Shown here in pieces: positions 25,922 through 35,966 of a stretch of 58,801 bases of DNA. Source of the DNA: Candidatus Latescibacterota bacterium (GTDB taxonomy: Bacteria > Latescibacterota > UBA2968); the NCBI GenBank assembly GCA_022821275.1, contig JAJEDY010000039.1, positions 1-58,801 of the forward strand, read 5' to 3'. A program made the position numbers and the translations under genes. Positions within the stretch are counted from its first letter, which is position 1; every line of letters begins with the position of its first letter. Below the pieces are notes generated by a model. That model did not search any database, was not told where the DNA came from, and saw only the letters and a list, made by a program, of their open reading frames with translations.

Positions 25922-26965
25922 TTGGACCAGGTGATTGGACAAGGGCGAGCGGTTCGGTTTCTGACCGAATTGATTGAAAGAGATCGCGTTCCGCACGCGT
26001 TGTTGTTTTTGGGCACTTCTGGCACGGGTGCATTGGCGGCGGCATTGAATTTTGTGCAGGCATTGCATTGTCGGGAAGATGGTGCGGTGGCCTGTGGGCA
26101 TTGTGCCGCCTGTCACAAGGTGACGAATCTCAATCATCCGGATAGTATGATGCTCTTTCCTTTTGCTCGGGGTGTGAAAGAGGAAGATAGGCAGGCTGCA
26201 CTGCTGCAGGTGTGGCAATCGCCTTATTACTATCCTTTGCCCGACAAGAATACGGGGATCCTCATTGATGACGTTCGGCAGATGCAGCGGCAGTTTGCGC
26301 ATAGCACTTTTGCAGGGGGCTGGCGCACGACCCTTATTTTACATGCGGATCAAATGCGCGCAGAGGCGGCCAACGCGATGTTGAAAATCCTGGAGGAGCC
26401 ACCTGTTCGGTCGCTGATAATTTTGATTGCATCTCAGGGCGATGCGTTGTTGCCCACTATTGTGTCGCGGTGTCAGTTTGTGAAATTTTCCGCGCTTTCG
26501 CCACCTGATATCAGTGTCGGATTGGTGGCGAAGGGCGTTGATGAAACAACGGCAGATTTTATTGCACGCACGTGTGGCGGCGACTTTCGCCGGGCATTGG
26601 ATATGACCGACGGTCATGTCGCAGAGAGGCAAGACCGATCTTTTAAATTTTTGGAAGCTTTGCTGTGGGAGGAAGACGAGCGCACGTTTGAAGCACTGGC
26701 AAAACTCGACCGACGAGAGGCATTGGATATTTTGGCAGGTGCAGAAATCTGGCTCAGGGACGCGCTGTTGTTGCAATGTGGTCGGGGCGATCATATAGCC
26801 AATGCCACACAGGAGGATAATGTCGGGCGATTGGCGGGGGCTTTTGATCTGGACCAAATCGCCGTAGCGATAAAAAAGATCGAATCCCTGAGAGAGATGA
26901 ATCAACGCAATGTGAATATGAATCTGGGCTTGATTTCGCTCTGGCGACAGATCAGGTCTTTTTGA
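25922..26965 (+). CDS. holB: DNA polymerase III delta-prime subunit
   Basis: Clamp-loader subunit of the replicative polymerase, 347 residues. The zinc knuckle is Cys50, Cys58, Cys61 and Cys64 (HCREDGAVACGHCAACHK). The AAA+ sensor region contains NAMLKILEEPP and the SRC motif IVSRCQF. The P-loop equivalent GTSGTGALA lacks the Lys, as is usual in delta-prime, which does not hydrolyse ATP. Start is TTG behind AGAGG. It heads a long co-directional cluster with metG, tatD and rsmA, an order also seen in Firmicutes. Confidence 0.88.
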   Translation: MDQVIGQGRAVRFLTELIERDRVPHALLFLGTSGTGALAAALNFVQALHCREDGAVACGHCAACHKVTNLNHPDSMMLFPFARGVKEEDRQAALLQVWQSPYYYPLPDKNTGILIDDVRQMQRQFAHSTFAGGWRTTLILHADQMRAEAANAMLKILEEPPVRSLIILIASQGDALLPTIVSRCQFVKFSALSPPDISVGLVAKGVDETTADFIARTCGGDFRRALDMTDGHVAERQDRSFKFLEALLWEEDERTFEALAKLDRREALDILAGAEIWLRDALLLQCGRGDHIANATQEDNVGRLAGAFDLDQIAVAIKKIESLREMNQRNVNMNLGLISLWRQIRSF

Positions 26966-26979
26966 GTGGGCATAGAAAA

Positions 26980-28863
26980 ATGGGCACATTTTATATTACA
27001 ACACCGATTTATTACGTCAATGATGAACCTCATATCGGGCATGCGTACACGACGATTATGGCCGATGTGTTGTCGCGTTTTCATCGCCTAACTGGCGATG
27101 ATGTGTTGTTTTTGACGGGTACGGATGAGCACGGACAGAAAGTGGATGAGGCGGCGAAAGAGCGCAATTTGTCGCCTCTGGCACACGCGGATGAAATGGT
27201 GGTGCGGTTTCAGGCGTTGTGGGATGTTTTAAATATTTCTCATGATGATTTTATTCGCACTACCGAAGCGCGGCACAAGCGCGTTGTATCCGAGATTTTG
27301 CAACGCCTTTACGATGCGGGCGAGATTTATTCGGATAATTACGAGGGGTGGTATTGTATTCCGGATGAGCGATTCTGGACGGAGAAGGATTTGGTTGATG
27401 GGAATTGTCCGGATTGCGGGCGGCCGACGGTGAAGATTTCGGAGAAGAATTACTTTTTCAGGATGAGCAAATACCAGGACTGGCTGATTGAGTATATCGA
27501 GACACATCCCAATTTTATTCGACCGGAAAAGCGGCGCAACGAGATCCTCGGATTTTTGCGCCAGCCGCTGGGCGATCTGTGTATTTCTCGCCCCAAAGAG
27601 CGTTTGGAATGGGGGATTCCGCTTCCTTTTGATGAAGATTATGTCTGTTATGTTTGGTTTGATGCGCTGATCAATTATATCACGGCACCGGGCTATCTCG
27701 CCGATGACGCGCGTTTTGAGCACTGGTGGCCCGCGTCTTGCCATCTGATTGGCAAGGATATTTTGACTACGCACTGCGTGTATTGGCCCACGATGCTCAA
27801 GGCGATGGATGTGCCATTGCCGGAAACGGTTATGGGACATGGTTTCTGGCTCGTGGATGAGACAAAGATGGGAAAGTCGCTGGGCAATGCGATTCGACCG
27901 CTGGATTTGGCGGATAAATACGGCGTGGATGCGTTTCGATATTTTTTGGTGCGCGATATGACGCTGGGGCAAGATAGCGATTTTAGCGAAGAGGCTTTTG
28001 TGCAGCGCTATAATACTGAGTTGGCGAATGAGTTGGGTAATTTGCTGAATCGCTCGGTGGTGATGGCTGCGCGATATCTGGATGGGGTTATACCTGCTGT
28101 TGATGGCAACCACGCGGCGCTCGACGCTTTGAAGGTGCAGACGGATGAGACGCTCAATGCGGTGGGCAAAGCTATTGATGCGATGAATCCCAATGCGGTG
28201 CTGGATGCGATTTGGCGTTTGGTGCGGGAGGCCAACCGATTTGTCGAGGTGCAGGCGCCGTGGCATTTGGTGAAGGACGCAGGTAAAAGGGCTGAGCTTG
28301 AGGTGACGATTTACGCACTGCTGGAGACGATGCGGCAATTGGCCGTGTTGCTATTTCCCGTGATTCCTTCAAAGTCGTGTGAGATTTGGCGGCAACTCGG
28401 CGCAAAGGGTTCGCCGGAAGATGTTCATTTAGATGACTTAAAAATATGGGGAGGCCTGGACGCCAATTTGAAGGTTGCACCCGGCGATCCGGTGTTCCCG
28501 CGTATTGAGGAGGTCGATGTGGCAGAAGAAAAAACAGAAGATTTGATTTCTTTTTCAGAGTTTCAGAAGCTCAAGTTGCGCGTTGCAAAAATTGACGCAG
28601 CCGAGCGCGTGAAGGGGGCAGATCGCTTGTTGCAGTTACAAATTAGTTTGGGAAATGAGCAGCGCCAGATCGTCGCTGGGATTGCCGAGTTTTACGAACC
28701 AGAGGTGCTCGTTGGACAGCAGATTGTGGTGGTTGCCAATCTGGAGCCAGCAACTATTCGCGGTGTCGAATCCCAGGGTATGCTGCTGGCCGCTTCCGAT
28801 GATAACGGCCTCACACTCGTAACGCCAGATGGCGAGATTGGCGTTGGGGCCGAGGTCAATTGA
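26980..28863 (+). CDS. metG: methionyl-tRNA synthetase
   Basis: Charges tRNA-Met. The 627-residue protein has the class I HIGH motif (His18 to His21 in EPHIGHAYT), a zinc-knuckle region (YCIPDE ... NCPDCGRP near 145) and a KMSKS-type loop reading KMGKS near residue 295. A fused C-terminal tRNA-binding OB-fold occupies about the last 105 residues (FSEFQKLKLRVAKIDAAERV), which also gives dimerisation. An ATG six codons into the open frame is the natural start because FYITTPIYYVND begins right there. Confidence 0.95.
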   Translation: MGTFYITTPIYYVNDEPHIGHAYTTIMADVLSRFHRLTGDDVLFLTGTDEHGQKVDEAAKERNLSPLAHADEMVVRFQALWDVLNISHDDFIRTTEARHKRVVSEILQRLYDAGEIYSDNYEGWYCIPDERFWTEKDLVDGNCPDCGRPTVKISEKNYFFRMSKYQDWLIEYIETHPNFIRPEKRRNEILGFLRQPLGDLCISRPKERLEWGIPLPFDEDYVCYVWFDALINYITAPGYLADDARFEHWWPASCHLIGKDILTTHCVYWPTMLKAMDVPLPETVMGHGFWLVDETKMGKSLGNAIRPLDLADKYGVDAFRYFLVRDMTLGQDSDFSEEAFVQRYNTELANELGNLLNRSVVMAARYLDGVIPAVDGNHAALDALKVQTDETLNAVGKAIDAMNPNAVLDAIWRLVREANRFVEVQAPWHLVKDAGKRAELEVTIYALLETMRQLAVLLFPVIPSKSCEIWRQLGAKGSPEDVHLDDLKIWGGLDANLKVAPGDPVFPRIEEVDVAEEKTEDLISFSEFQKLKLRVAKIDAAERVKGADRLLQLQISLGNEQRQIVAGIAEFYEPEVLVGQQIVVVANLEPATIRGVESQGMLLAASDDNGLTLVTPDGEIGVGAEVN

Positions 28864-28905
28864 GGAGCAGTTAGAGGTTACAATTCGCCTTTACAGGATT
28901 TCTAC

Positions 28906-29673
28906 ATGCTTGTCGATTCTCACGCTCATTTGATGTTTCCACAGTTTAGAAAGGATCTGGATGATCTGCTCGCCCGGGCGAGGACTGCGGGAGTGGGGCA
29001 GATCGTGAATGTGGGGACAAATTTGGATACGAGTCGTGCGGCTATTGCCCTTGCTGAGGCGCGGGATGATGTGTTTGCTTCGGCGGGATTTCATCCGTCG
29101 GATTCTGCAAAGGCGGATGAGTCGGCTTTGAAAAAGTTGCCCAATCTCTTGAAGCATCACAGGATTGTTGCGGTTGGCGAGACGGGGTTGGATTTTTATC
29201 GCGATTACGCGCCGCGCAAGGTTCAGGAACGGGCGTTTCGGGCACATATTCGTCTGGCGAGAGAGATGGATCTGCCGCTGATTATTCACAGCCGGGGTGC
29301 TGAGACGCGGGTGTTAGACGTGTTGGAGGAAGAGGGCGGATCGGAAGTGGGCGGTGTGATGCACTGTTTTGGGGGAGATGTCGAAGGAGCCAAGCGCGCG
29401 GTTGATCTCAATTTTTATCTGGGTTTTGGCGGTATTGTTACTTTCAAAAATTCGGGTGCGTTGAAGGTCGCATTGGATGTGCCCGCTGAGCGATTGCTTT
29501 TGGAAACGGATTGTCCTTTTCTGGCACCGGCGCCAAAACGAGGCAAGCGCAATGAGCCGGCTTATGTGCGCTATGTCGCCGAGTGTCTGGCCGATGCGGG
29601 ATGCCGGGATATTGGAGATGTGTGTCGGCAGACGACGCAAAATGCTCAGACTTTGTTTGGGTTGCTATCGTGA
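28906..29673 (+). CDS. tatD: TatD-family metal-dependent deoxyribonuclease
   Basis: A 255-residue TIM-barrel hydrolase. Metal ligands appear in VDSHAHL at the N-terminus, VGETGLDFYRD, PLIIHSR, GVMHCFGG and LLLETDCPFLAP. TatD/YcfH proteins act as Mg-dependent 3'-5' DNases in repair. Its stop overlaps the rsmA GTG start by 4 bases (GTGA), so the two genes are translationally coupled. Confidence 0.93.
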   Translation: MLVDSHAHLMFPQFRKDLDDLLARARTAGVGQIVNVGTNLDTSRAAIALAEARDDVFASAGFHPSDSAKADESALKKLPNLLKHHRIVAVGETGLDFYRDYAPRKVQERAFRAHIRLAREMDLPLIIHSRGAETRVLDVLEEEGGSEVGGVMHCFGGDVEGAKRAVDLNFYLGFGGIVTFKNSGALKVALDVPAERLLLETDCPFLAPAPKRGKRNEPAYVRYVAECLADAGCRDIGDVCRQTTQNAQTLFGLLS

Positions 29674-30446
29674 AAACAAAGACGCGGCTGGGCCAGCATT
29701 TTCTCATAGATGGCGCATCTATCGGGCGAATCGTAGAGGCTGCACAGGTTGAGAAAGAGGATCTGGTTGTAGAGATAGGTCCCGGACGAGGTGCGTTGAC
29801 GGGCCTTTTGGTTGAGCGGGCTGATCGGGTGGTTGCTATTGAGATTGATGGAGAATTGTGTGATCTGCTTTCTGATCGGTTTGGTTCGCGGTTAAAAATT
29901 GTATCAGATGATGTGCGTCAGGTCAATTTGCCCGCGCTTGTTGAAACGTCAAAAAGTGAAAAGGCGATTTTGGTGGGCAATTTGCCCTATCATATTACGG
30001 GCGCGCTCATCAGGCAAATTACGGATGCTCGAAGGGTTTGGAAACGCGCTGTGATTACAGTGCAGCGCGAGGTGGGGCAACGCATGATCGCACAGCCGGG
30101 TAGCAAAATATATGGCGTGTTATCGATTGTTACACAGGTGCGATGTGTCGCAAAACGGTTGTTTGACCTGCCTCCAGTGCATTTTTATCCGCGGCCCAAA
30201 GTGCATTCTTCTGTGTTGATGCTGGATTTTGAAGCAAATTCTGCTTATGATATTGCAGATGAAAGGCGTTTGTTTGGCGTGGTGCGCGCTGCATTTCAGC
30301 AGCGGAGAAAAATGGTGCGCAATGCGCTATCTGGTGTGGTAGATGATGAGATTTTGATGGAGGCGAATATCGATGGTCGCGCGCGTCCCGAAACCATATC
30401 GATAGATGGATTTGAACGGATTTGCCGCGCGTTGGCTGTGCGATAG
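29670..30446 (+). CDS. rsmA: 16S rRNA dimethyladenosine transferase
   Basis: Dimethylates two adjacent adenines near the 3' end of 16S rRNA during small-subunit maturation. TKTRLGQHFLID starts the family profile. SAM binding is at VVEIGPGRGALTGLL, the acidic ribose contact at AIEIDGELC, and the catalytic NLPY at VGNLPYHIT. The later FYPRPKVHSSV is also characteristic. Length is 258 residues. GTG start, overlapping tatD. Confidence 0.95.
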   Translation: MKTKTRLGQHFLIDGASIGRIVEAAQVEKEDLVVEIGPGRGALTGLLVERADRVVAIEIDGELCDLLSDRFGSRLKIVSDDVRQVNLPALVETSKSEKAILVGNLPYHITGALIRQITDARRVWKRAVITVQREVGQRMIAQPGSKIYGVLSIVTQVRCVAKRLFDLPPVHFYPRPKVHSSVLMLDFEANSAYDIADERRLFGVVRAAFQQRRKMVRNALSGVVDDEILMEANIDGRARPETISIDGFERICRALAVR

Positions 30447-30467
30447 TTTTTTAGAAAGGGATTTCTT

Positions 30468-31388
30468 ATGCCCATTCCAAAGTCAGACAAAATCTGGTTT
30501 AATGGGAATTTTGTGGGTTGGGACGATGCCAAAATTCACGTGCTGTCCCATGTGGTGCATTACGGTTCGAGTGTTTTTGAAGGGATACGGTGTTATCATA
30601 CCGCAAGGGGACCGGCGTGTTTCAGGCTTCGAGATCATGTGAAAAGGCTTTACGATTCGGCCAAAATTTATCGCATGGAAATTCCCTATACGCAAGATGA
30701 ACTGGAAGCGGCTATTTTGGAGACGATTCGCATTAATAACTTGCAAGCGTGTTATATCAGGCCCGTGGTTTTTCGGGGTTTTGGCGAATTGGCCGTCAAT
30801 CCAATGCCATGCCCGGTTGAGGTGGTGATCGCGGTGTGGGAATGGGGTAAATACCTGGGTCCAGAAGCTCTGGAAAAAGGCGTGTCGGTTCGGTTTGCGT
30901 CGTGGAATCGCCTAGCACCCAATACCATGCCTTCGCTTGCTAAGGTGGCGGCAAATTATATGAACGCACAACTGATTAAAATGGAGGCGATGGCCGATGG
31001 ATATGCCGAGGGCATTGCCCTGGATACCCAGGGTTATGTGAGCGAGGGTAGCGGCGAGAATATTTTTATGGCGAAGAATGGGCAGATTTACACGCCTTCT
31101 ACCGGGTCGTCTATTTTGCCCGGTATTACGCGACATTCGGTTATTACACTTGCCCGGGAGTTGGGACATACAGTGACGGCGCGGCCGATTCCAAGGGAGT
31201 CGCTGTACATTGCCGATGAGGTTTTTTTTACAGGTAGTGCGGCAGAGATCACGCCTATTACGACTATTGACCATATTAATATCGGTTGTGGTTCTCGAGG
31301 CGAGATCACAAAGAAGCTGCAGGACGCCTTTTTTGCGGTTGTGGAAGGGCGTGCGGAAGATAAATGGGGCTGGTTGACGTATGTTTGA
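30468..31388 (+). CDS. ilvE: branched-chain amino-acid aminotransferase
   Basis: PLP enzyme for the last step of Leu, Ile and Val synthesis. The 306-residue length matches class IV aminotransferases. Lys159 ([14 protein letters not shown]) is the Schiff-base lysine. Other family features are [33 protein letters not shown] and [14 protein letters not shown] ribosome site (GAAAGGG) precedes ATG. Confidence 0.94.
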   Translation: MPIPKSDKIWFNGNFVGWDDAKIHVLSHVVHYGSSVFEGIRCYHTARGPACFRLRDHVKRLYDSAKIYRMEIPYTQDELEAAILETIRINNLQACYIRPVVFRGFGELAVNPMPCPVEVVIAVWEWGKYLGPEALEKGVSVRFASWNRLAPNTMPSLAKVAANYMNAQLIKMEAMADGYAEGIALDTQGYVSEGSGENIFMAKNGQIYTPSTGSSILPGITRHSVITLARELGHTVTARPIPRESLYIADEVFFTGSAAEITPITTIDHINIGCGSRGEITKKLQDAFFAVVEGRAEDKWGWLTYV

Positions 31389-31415
31389 TGAAGATCGTTT
31401 TTTGGACTGGTTGCT

Positions 31416-32222
31416 ATGAAAAATAAAAAAATTGCTGTTATTGGTGCAGGCAATATGGGGGGCGCGCTGATGGCCGGTTGGATTCGGTCGGGAGAGATTG
31501 CGCCTGAAAATATCACGGCGGTGGATCTGATTGCTGAGGTGTTGGATCAGAGAAAGCGCGAGTTGGGCGTGCAGGTTGCAGAAGATGCGCGCGATGTGGT
31601 GGGCCATCAGGATATTGTGGTGTTGGGTGTGAAGCCCCAGTTCTGGAAGCAAACCGTTGTGGGATTTCGGGATTTGTTGCGCAGTGATCAGGTGATTATT
31701 TCCTTCATGGCGGGTGTGCGCATTGCGGCGTTGGAAGCGGAATTAGGTTCGCTGCCCGTCATTCGCGTGATGCCCAATGTGCTGGCACTGGTCGGTGCTG
31801 CGGGTTCAGGGGTATGTGCTGGCACGCATGCAGGTGAAGATCAGTTGGGTCTGGCGCTGTCTCTGTTCAACGCGGTTGGCGCGGCAGTCGTTGTTTCAGA
31901 ATCACAGATGGATGCGGTAACCGGACTTGCGGGCAGTGGGCCTGCATATGTGTACGCGGTAATCGATGCGCTGGCAGATGGGGGGGTGCGGTCTGGTTTG
32001 TCAAAAGATATGGCGTTGACACTGGCGACCCAGACTGTGCTTGGGGCTGCGCGTATGGTTGCCGAGAGCGGCGAACATCCGGCAGTTTTGAAAGATCGGG
32101 TGACGTCGGCGGGCGGAACGACTATTGCGGGTTTGCACGCGCTGGAGCAGGGCGGTTTGCGCGCCGCTTTGATGGATGCTGTTTTGGCTGCGACAGAGCG
32201 GTCGAGTGCACTGGGGGAATGA
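31416..32222 (+). CDS. proC: pyrroline-5-carboxylate reductase
   Basis: Final step of proline synthesis, NAD(P)H-dependent. The Rossmann motif is VIGAGNMGGALMAGW and the C-terminal dimer domain has DAVTGLAGSGPAYVYAVIDA and VTSAGGTTIAGLHALEQGG. Length 268 residues. hisH begins one base after its stop, and proB lies two genes downstream, so proline and histidine genes are interleaved in one transcript. Confidence 0.95.
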   Translation: MKNKKIAVIGAGNMGGALMAGWIRSGEIAPENITAVDLIAEVLDQRKRELGVQVAEDARDVVGHQDIVVLGVKPQFWKQTVVGFRDLLRSDQVIISFMAGVRIAALEAELGSLPVIRVMPNVLALVGAAGSGVCAGTHAGEDQLGLALSLFNAVGAAVVVSESQMDAVTGLAGSGPAYVYAVIDALADGGVRSGLSKDMALTLATQTVLGAARMVAESGEHPAVLKDRVTSAGGTTIAGLHALEQGGLRAALMDAVLAATERSSALGE

Positions 32223-32223
32223 G

Positions 32224-32826
32224 ATGATTGCAGTTGTCAATTACGGGATGGGGAATTTGCGAAGTGTTCAAAAGGCGTTTGAACACGTTGGGGCAAAGGC
32301 TGTCATTGTCGATAGGCCAGAGGATATCGATGCCGCCGACCGCGTTGTGCTACCAGGTGTGGGGGCGTTTGGCGATGCGATGAACAATCTGAAAACAGAG
32401 GGATTGATTGCGCCCATTGTAAGGGCTATTTCAGAAGGCCGACCTTTTTTGGGTATTTGTTTGGGGTTGCAATTGATGTTTGCCGAGAGTGAAGAAATGG
32501 GACAGCACAGGGGATTGGACATTTTGCCGGGAAAAGTGAAGCGTTTTCCCGAAGGGCAGCGGGTTCCTCAGATTGGGTGGAATGAGGTGCGAATTCAGCG
32601 CGAGACAGCACTTTTAGATGGCGTACCCGATAGGTCTTATTTTTATTTTGTCCATTCTTTTTTTGTGGCGTCTGAGCGCGATGAAGATGTGGTCGGGGTG
32701 ACGGATTACGGAATTGATTATGCGTCAATTGCCGGAAATGATCGGGCTTTTGGCGTGCAGTTTCATCCCGAGAAAAGTCAGGATGCGGGCTTGAAAATCT
32801 TGAAGAATTTTGCGGAGAAGGTGTAG
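32224..32826 (+). CDS. hisH: imidazole glycerol phosphate synthase glutaminase subunit
   Basis: Hydrolyses glutamine and channels ammonia to HisF. The 200-residue class I amidotransferase has the triad Cys79 (FLGICLGLQ), His181 and Glu183 (GVQFHPEKS). The ATG immediately after the proC stop fits the family N-terminus (MIAVVNYGMGNLRSV). hisF follows one base after the stop. Confidence 0.95.
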   Translation: MIAVVNYGMGNLRSVQKAFEHVGAKAVIVDRPEDIDAADRVVLPGVGAFGDAMNNLKTEGLIAPIVRAISEGRPFLGICLGLQLMFAESEEMGQHRGLDILPGKVKRFPEGQRVPQIGWNEVRIQRETALLDGVPDRSYFYFVHSFFVASERDEDVVGVTDYGIDYASIAGNDRAFGVQFHPEKSQDAGLKILKNFAEKV

Positions 32827-32827
32827 G

Positions 32828-33625
32828 ATGTTGGCCAGGCGAATTATTCCGTGTTTGGATGTGAAAAACGGTCGCAATGTGCGCGGGGTCAAGTTCTCAG
32901 CCGATAAAGACGCTGGCGACCCTATTGAACTCGCGAAACGCTATGATGCAGAAGGCGCCGATGAACTGGTTTTTTACGATATTACGGCATCGGCTGAAAA
33001 GCGCGATATTGTTGCCGAACTCGTGCGGCGCGTGTCCGAAGAGGTGTTTATTCCCTTTACGGTTGGCGGGGGTGTTCGCACGTATTATGACATTCGCACA
33101 ATTATCGAAGGGGGCGCGGAAAAAGCGTCGATCAATTCGGCAGCCATACACACGCCTGAAATTATTACGCAGGGGGCTGAAAGTTTTGGATCGCAGGCAA
33201 TTGTGGGGTCAATTGACGCAATTCGACGATCGAATCCCGATCAAATAGAGGATGTGTGCTGGGAAGTGGTTATCAATGGCGGGCGCACATATACTGGGCG
33301 AGATGCCCTCGAATGGGCTGAGGAACTGGTAGATCTCGGCGCTGGCGAACTGGTTTTGAATAGTATTGATGCAGATGGTACAAAAGATGGATATGATATT
33401 GAATTGAATCGCATGGTTGCCGAGCGCGTGGATGTGCCGATTGTAGCGTCTGGCGGCGCTGGTGGGCCAGAGGATATGTACGCGGTGTTGTCCGAAGGCA
33501 AGGCGAGCGCGGCACTGGCAGCGTCGATTTTTCACTACAGTCAATACAGTATTGTGGAAGTCAAAACCTATCTCGCAGAACGCGGGGTGCCAGTGCGCCC
33601 CAAGATCGAAATTGATTTGACATGA
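32828..33625 (+). CDS. hisF: imidazole glycerol phosphate synthase cyclase subunit
   Basis: Makes imidazole glycerol phosphate and AICAR with HisH. The 265-residue (beta-alpha)8 barrel has the catalytic Asp11 ([11 protein letters not shown]) and Asp130 (VGSIDA), and phosphate-binding glycines in TVGGGVR and [11 protein letters not shown]. Its stop overlaps the proB ATG by 4 bases (ATGA). Confidence 0.95.
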   Translation: MLARRIIPCLDVKNGRNVRGVKFSADKDAGDPIELAKRYDAEGADELVFYDITASAEKRDIVAELVRRVSEEVFIPFTVGGGVRTYYDIRTIIEGGAEKASINSAAIHTPEIITQGAESFGSQAIVGSIDAIRRSNPDQIEDVCWEVVINGGRTYTGRDALEWAEELVDLGAGELVLNSIDADGTKDGYDIELNRMVAERVDVPIVASGGAGGPEDMYAVLSEGKASAALAASIFHYSQYSIVEVKTYLAERGVPVRPKIEIDLT

Positions 33626-34791
33626 GTGGGACAAAAGAACACGAAATTGATCGCAGTGCTTTGTTTGCCGATGTGCGGCGGGTGGTGGTAAAATTGGGTA
33701 CGCGGGTGGTGACGGCACAGGGTAACACACTGAATCTCGCGGTGATTGACCGCCTGGCTGCTGATGTGTCGTGTTTGAGAGATCGCGGTTTACAGGTGGC
33801 CATCGTGACCTCCGGAGCCGTTGGTGCAGGCATGGGGCAATTGGGGTTGCGTAATCGGCCGAGGCGTTTGGCCGATTTGCAAGCTACTGCTGCAGTGGGG
33901 CAGGGATTGGTGATGGATGCGTATAAAAGGGCATTTGAGGCATATGGTGTTTTGGTGGGACAGGTGCTGTTGACATCGGATGATCTGGACAATCGCACGC
34001 GGTATGTGAATGCGCGCAATACATTAGATCAATTGTTTCGGTATGGTGTTGTGCCTGTTATCAATGAAAACGACAGCGTAGCGGTGGAAGAATTGCAATT
34101 GTCTGTGGGCGAAAATGACCGCCTGTCCGCGATGGTTTCGCATCTGGTGGATGCGGACATGCTGGTGTTGTTGACCGATGTCGATGGCTTGTTTTCAAGT
34201 GATCCCACAAAAGATCCAGACGCGCAATTGGTTCAGTTTGTGCGTGGGATGCCCGAAGCCCTCTACGCAACTGTGGAGTCTTCGGGGAATGTGCTGGGGC
34301 GTGGGGGAATGCGCACAAAGCTCAGGGCAGCTGAGGCCGTGATGCAAGGTGGACAGATGGCGGTGATTGCAAATGGATGTACAAATGGTTTGCGCGAAAT
34401 TTTGGATGGGGCAGACTGCGGGACGTTATTTATATCGGATAATCGCAATTTGAACAGTAGAGATTTGTGGTTGGCGCACTCTCGAAAGCGAGGAGGCGTG
34501 GTCGTAGATGATGGCGCAGTGGTCGCTTTGAGCGATGGTGGCAAAAGTTTGTTGCCTTCGGGTATTGTCCGCGTTATTGGCGATTTTGAAGTTGGCGAAC
34601 TCATTGGTATTGAATCAGAACAACGCGTTGAGGTCGCGCGCGGTTTAACGCGATTTGGCGCCGATGATGTGCGGCGTATTCGCGGGAAAAAAACGCCAGA
34701 AGTTGCGGAAATTCTCGGGATTGACAATGGCGCGGTGGTTATCCATCGGGATGATATGGTGGTGTTAAATCGGGGGCTGGGCCAAAACTGA
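33622..34791 (+). CDS. proB: glutamate 5-kinase with PUA domain
   Basis: First enzyme of proline synthesis. The amino-acid-kinase domain (about 1-265) shows VVVKLGTRVVT, VTSGAVGAGMGQLGL, NENDSVAVEEL and GGMRTKLRAAEAVM. A C-terminal PUA domain (about 285-375) completes the normal long ProB form. Length 389. No proA lies next to it. Translation is coupled to hisF. Confidence 0.95.
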   Translation: MSGTKEHEIDRSALFADVRRVVVKLGTRVVTAQGNTLNLAVIDRLAADVSCLRDRGLQVAIVTSGAVGAGMGQLGLRNRPRRLADLQATAAVGQGLVMDAYKRAFEAYGVLVGQVLLTSDDLDNRTRYVNARNTLDQLFRYGVVPVINENDSVAVEELQLSVGENDRLSAMVSHLVDADMLVLLTDVDGLFSSDPTKDPDAQLVQFVRGMPEALYATVESSGNVLGRGGMRTKLRAAEAVMQGGQMAVIANGCTNGLREILDGADCGTLFISDNRNLNSRDLWLAHSRKRGGVVVDDGAVVALSDGGKSLLPSGIVRVIGDFEVGELIGIESEQRVEVARGLTRFGADDVRRIRGKKTPEVAEILGIDNGAVVIHRDDMVVLNRGLGQN

Positions 34792-34807
34792 CTTTGGAGA
34801 TTGTGTT

Positions 34808-35176
34808 ATGCGCTCGTTTTATCGGGGACAAAGTACGGTGTTGCCGGAAAACAGTTCGATGTTACCGGGAAGTACAAGGCGACGCCTGAATAAATTTTTG
34901 ATCTTTGCGCCAGTGATACTTTCCCTTTATTTGTTTTTTGTAGGAGATAGTGGGATTTTCCAACTCATAATGCGCAAGCAGCAAATTGTCGCATTAAAAC
35001 GGGAAATTGAAACTATTCGCCAGCAGAATGAGATGCTGGAACGCGAGGTGGAATTGCTGGAAAACAATTTGGGTGAAATTGAACGCATTGCGCGAGAGCG
35101 CTATGGCATGGTGTATCCCAACGAATCGATTTATATGGTCTATCCCAATCCACCAACCGCATTGGAGTCGCCGTGA
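34808..35176 (+). CDS. FtsB/DivIC-like septum formation initiator
   Basis: A 122-residue single-pass membrane protein: basic N-terminus, one hydrophobic helix (about 33-48, FAPVILSLYLFFVGD), a coiled coil (LKREIETIRQQNEMLEREVE), and a conserved end around IERIARERYGMVYPNE, all typical of FtsB/DivIC division proteins. Its TGA overlaps the recO GTG start. Confidence 0.88.
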   Translation: MRSFYRGQSTVLPENSSMLPGSTRRRLNKFLIFAPVILSLYLFFVGDSGIFQLIMRKQQIVALKREIETIRQQNEMLEREVELLENNLGEIERIARERYGMVYPNESIYMVYPNPPTALESP

Positions 35177-35958
35177 TTTGCCAGACCGATGGGTTGGTGT
35201 TGCGCGGTTTTCGCATGAGCGAAAGCAGTAAGGTTGTGGTGCTGTTTTCTCGCGATTACGGCAAGTTGCGCCTGGTAGCAAAAGGAGCGCGGCGACCCAA
35301 AAGCAAATTTGGCGCGAGTCTTGAACCCATGACGTGGGGCCATTATGTTTTTTATCGACAGGATAATCGAGAGTTGCAAATATTGAGCGAAGGCGATATT
35401 GCACACGCTTTTGAACCGGTAAAACAACACTATGGTCGGATGGCAGCCGGAAGCGCGATATGCGAATTTCTGGATCATATTACAGAAGATGAAGATCGCA
35501 ATCCGCTTTTGTTTAGTATTGTACTTGAAGCGATGCAATGGGTGGGGAGTATTGCTGAAATAGCACTGGATGTACCGGTGTGGTATTTCCAGATTCGCGC
35601 TGCGGGTGCAGTGGGGTATCGCCCTCATATGAGTGGGTGTGTCCAATGTGGTGCTCGGCTCCAGGAGCACCGCCTGGGGTTTAGCCCCAGTTTGGGTGGT
35701 ACTCTGTGTGGCAAGCATGCAGGGGCGGGTATGCGCGTACAGTTCGAGACGATAAATTTTATGGCGCATCTACAAGTGGGACGCCCTGACCGCATTGATC
35801 TTTCTCTCTTGCGAGGTGTAAATCGCGCAGAGGTGACGCGAATATTGCGCGCATTTTTTGATCAACATATCGAATCGCGCTATCGTCCAAAGGCACTGGA
35901 TTTTTTTGAACGCTTAAGGGCGGCAGAACCTGCGATGCCTTATCGCGCAGGAATATAG
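35173..35958 (+). CDS. recO: DNA repair protein RecO
   Basis: RecF-pathway mediator, 261 residues. The N-terminal OB-fold starts with QTDGLVLRGFRMSESSKVV and LVAKGARRPKSKFGASLEP. The C-terminal domain has a zinc-type cluster (CVQCGARL ... GGTLCGKH). GTG start coupled to the FtsB-like gene. Confidence 0.9.
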   Translation: MICQTDGLVLRGFRMSESSKVVVLFSRDYGKLRLVAKGARRPKSKFGASLEPMTWGHYVFYRQDNRELQILSEGDIAHAFEPVKQHYGRMAAGSAICEFLDHITEDEDRNPLLFSIVLEAMQWVGSIAEIALDVPVWYFQIRAAGAVGYRPHMSGCVQCGARLQEHRLGFSPSLGGTLCGKHAGAGMRVQFETINFMAHLQVGRPDRIDLSLLRGVNRAEVTRILRAFFDQHIESRYRPKALDFFERLRAAEPAMPYRAGI

Positions 35959-35966
35959 GATTTGTG

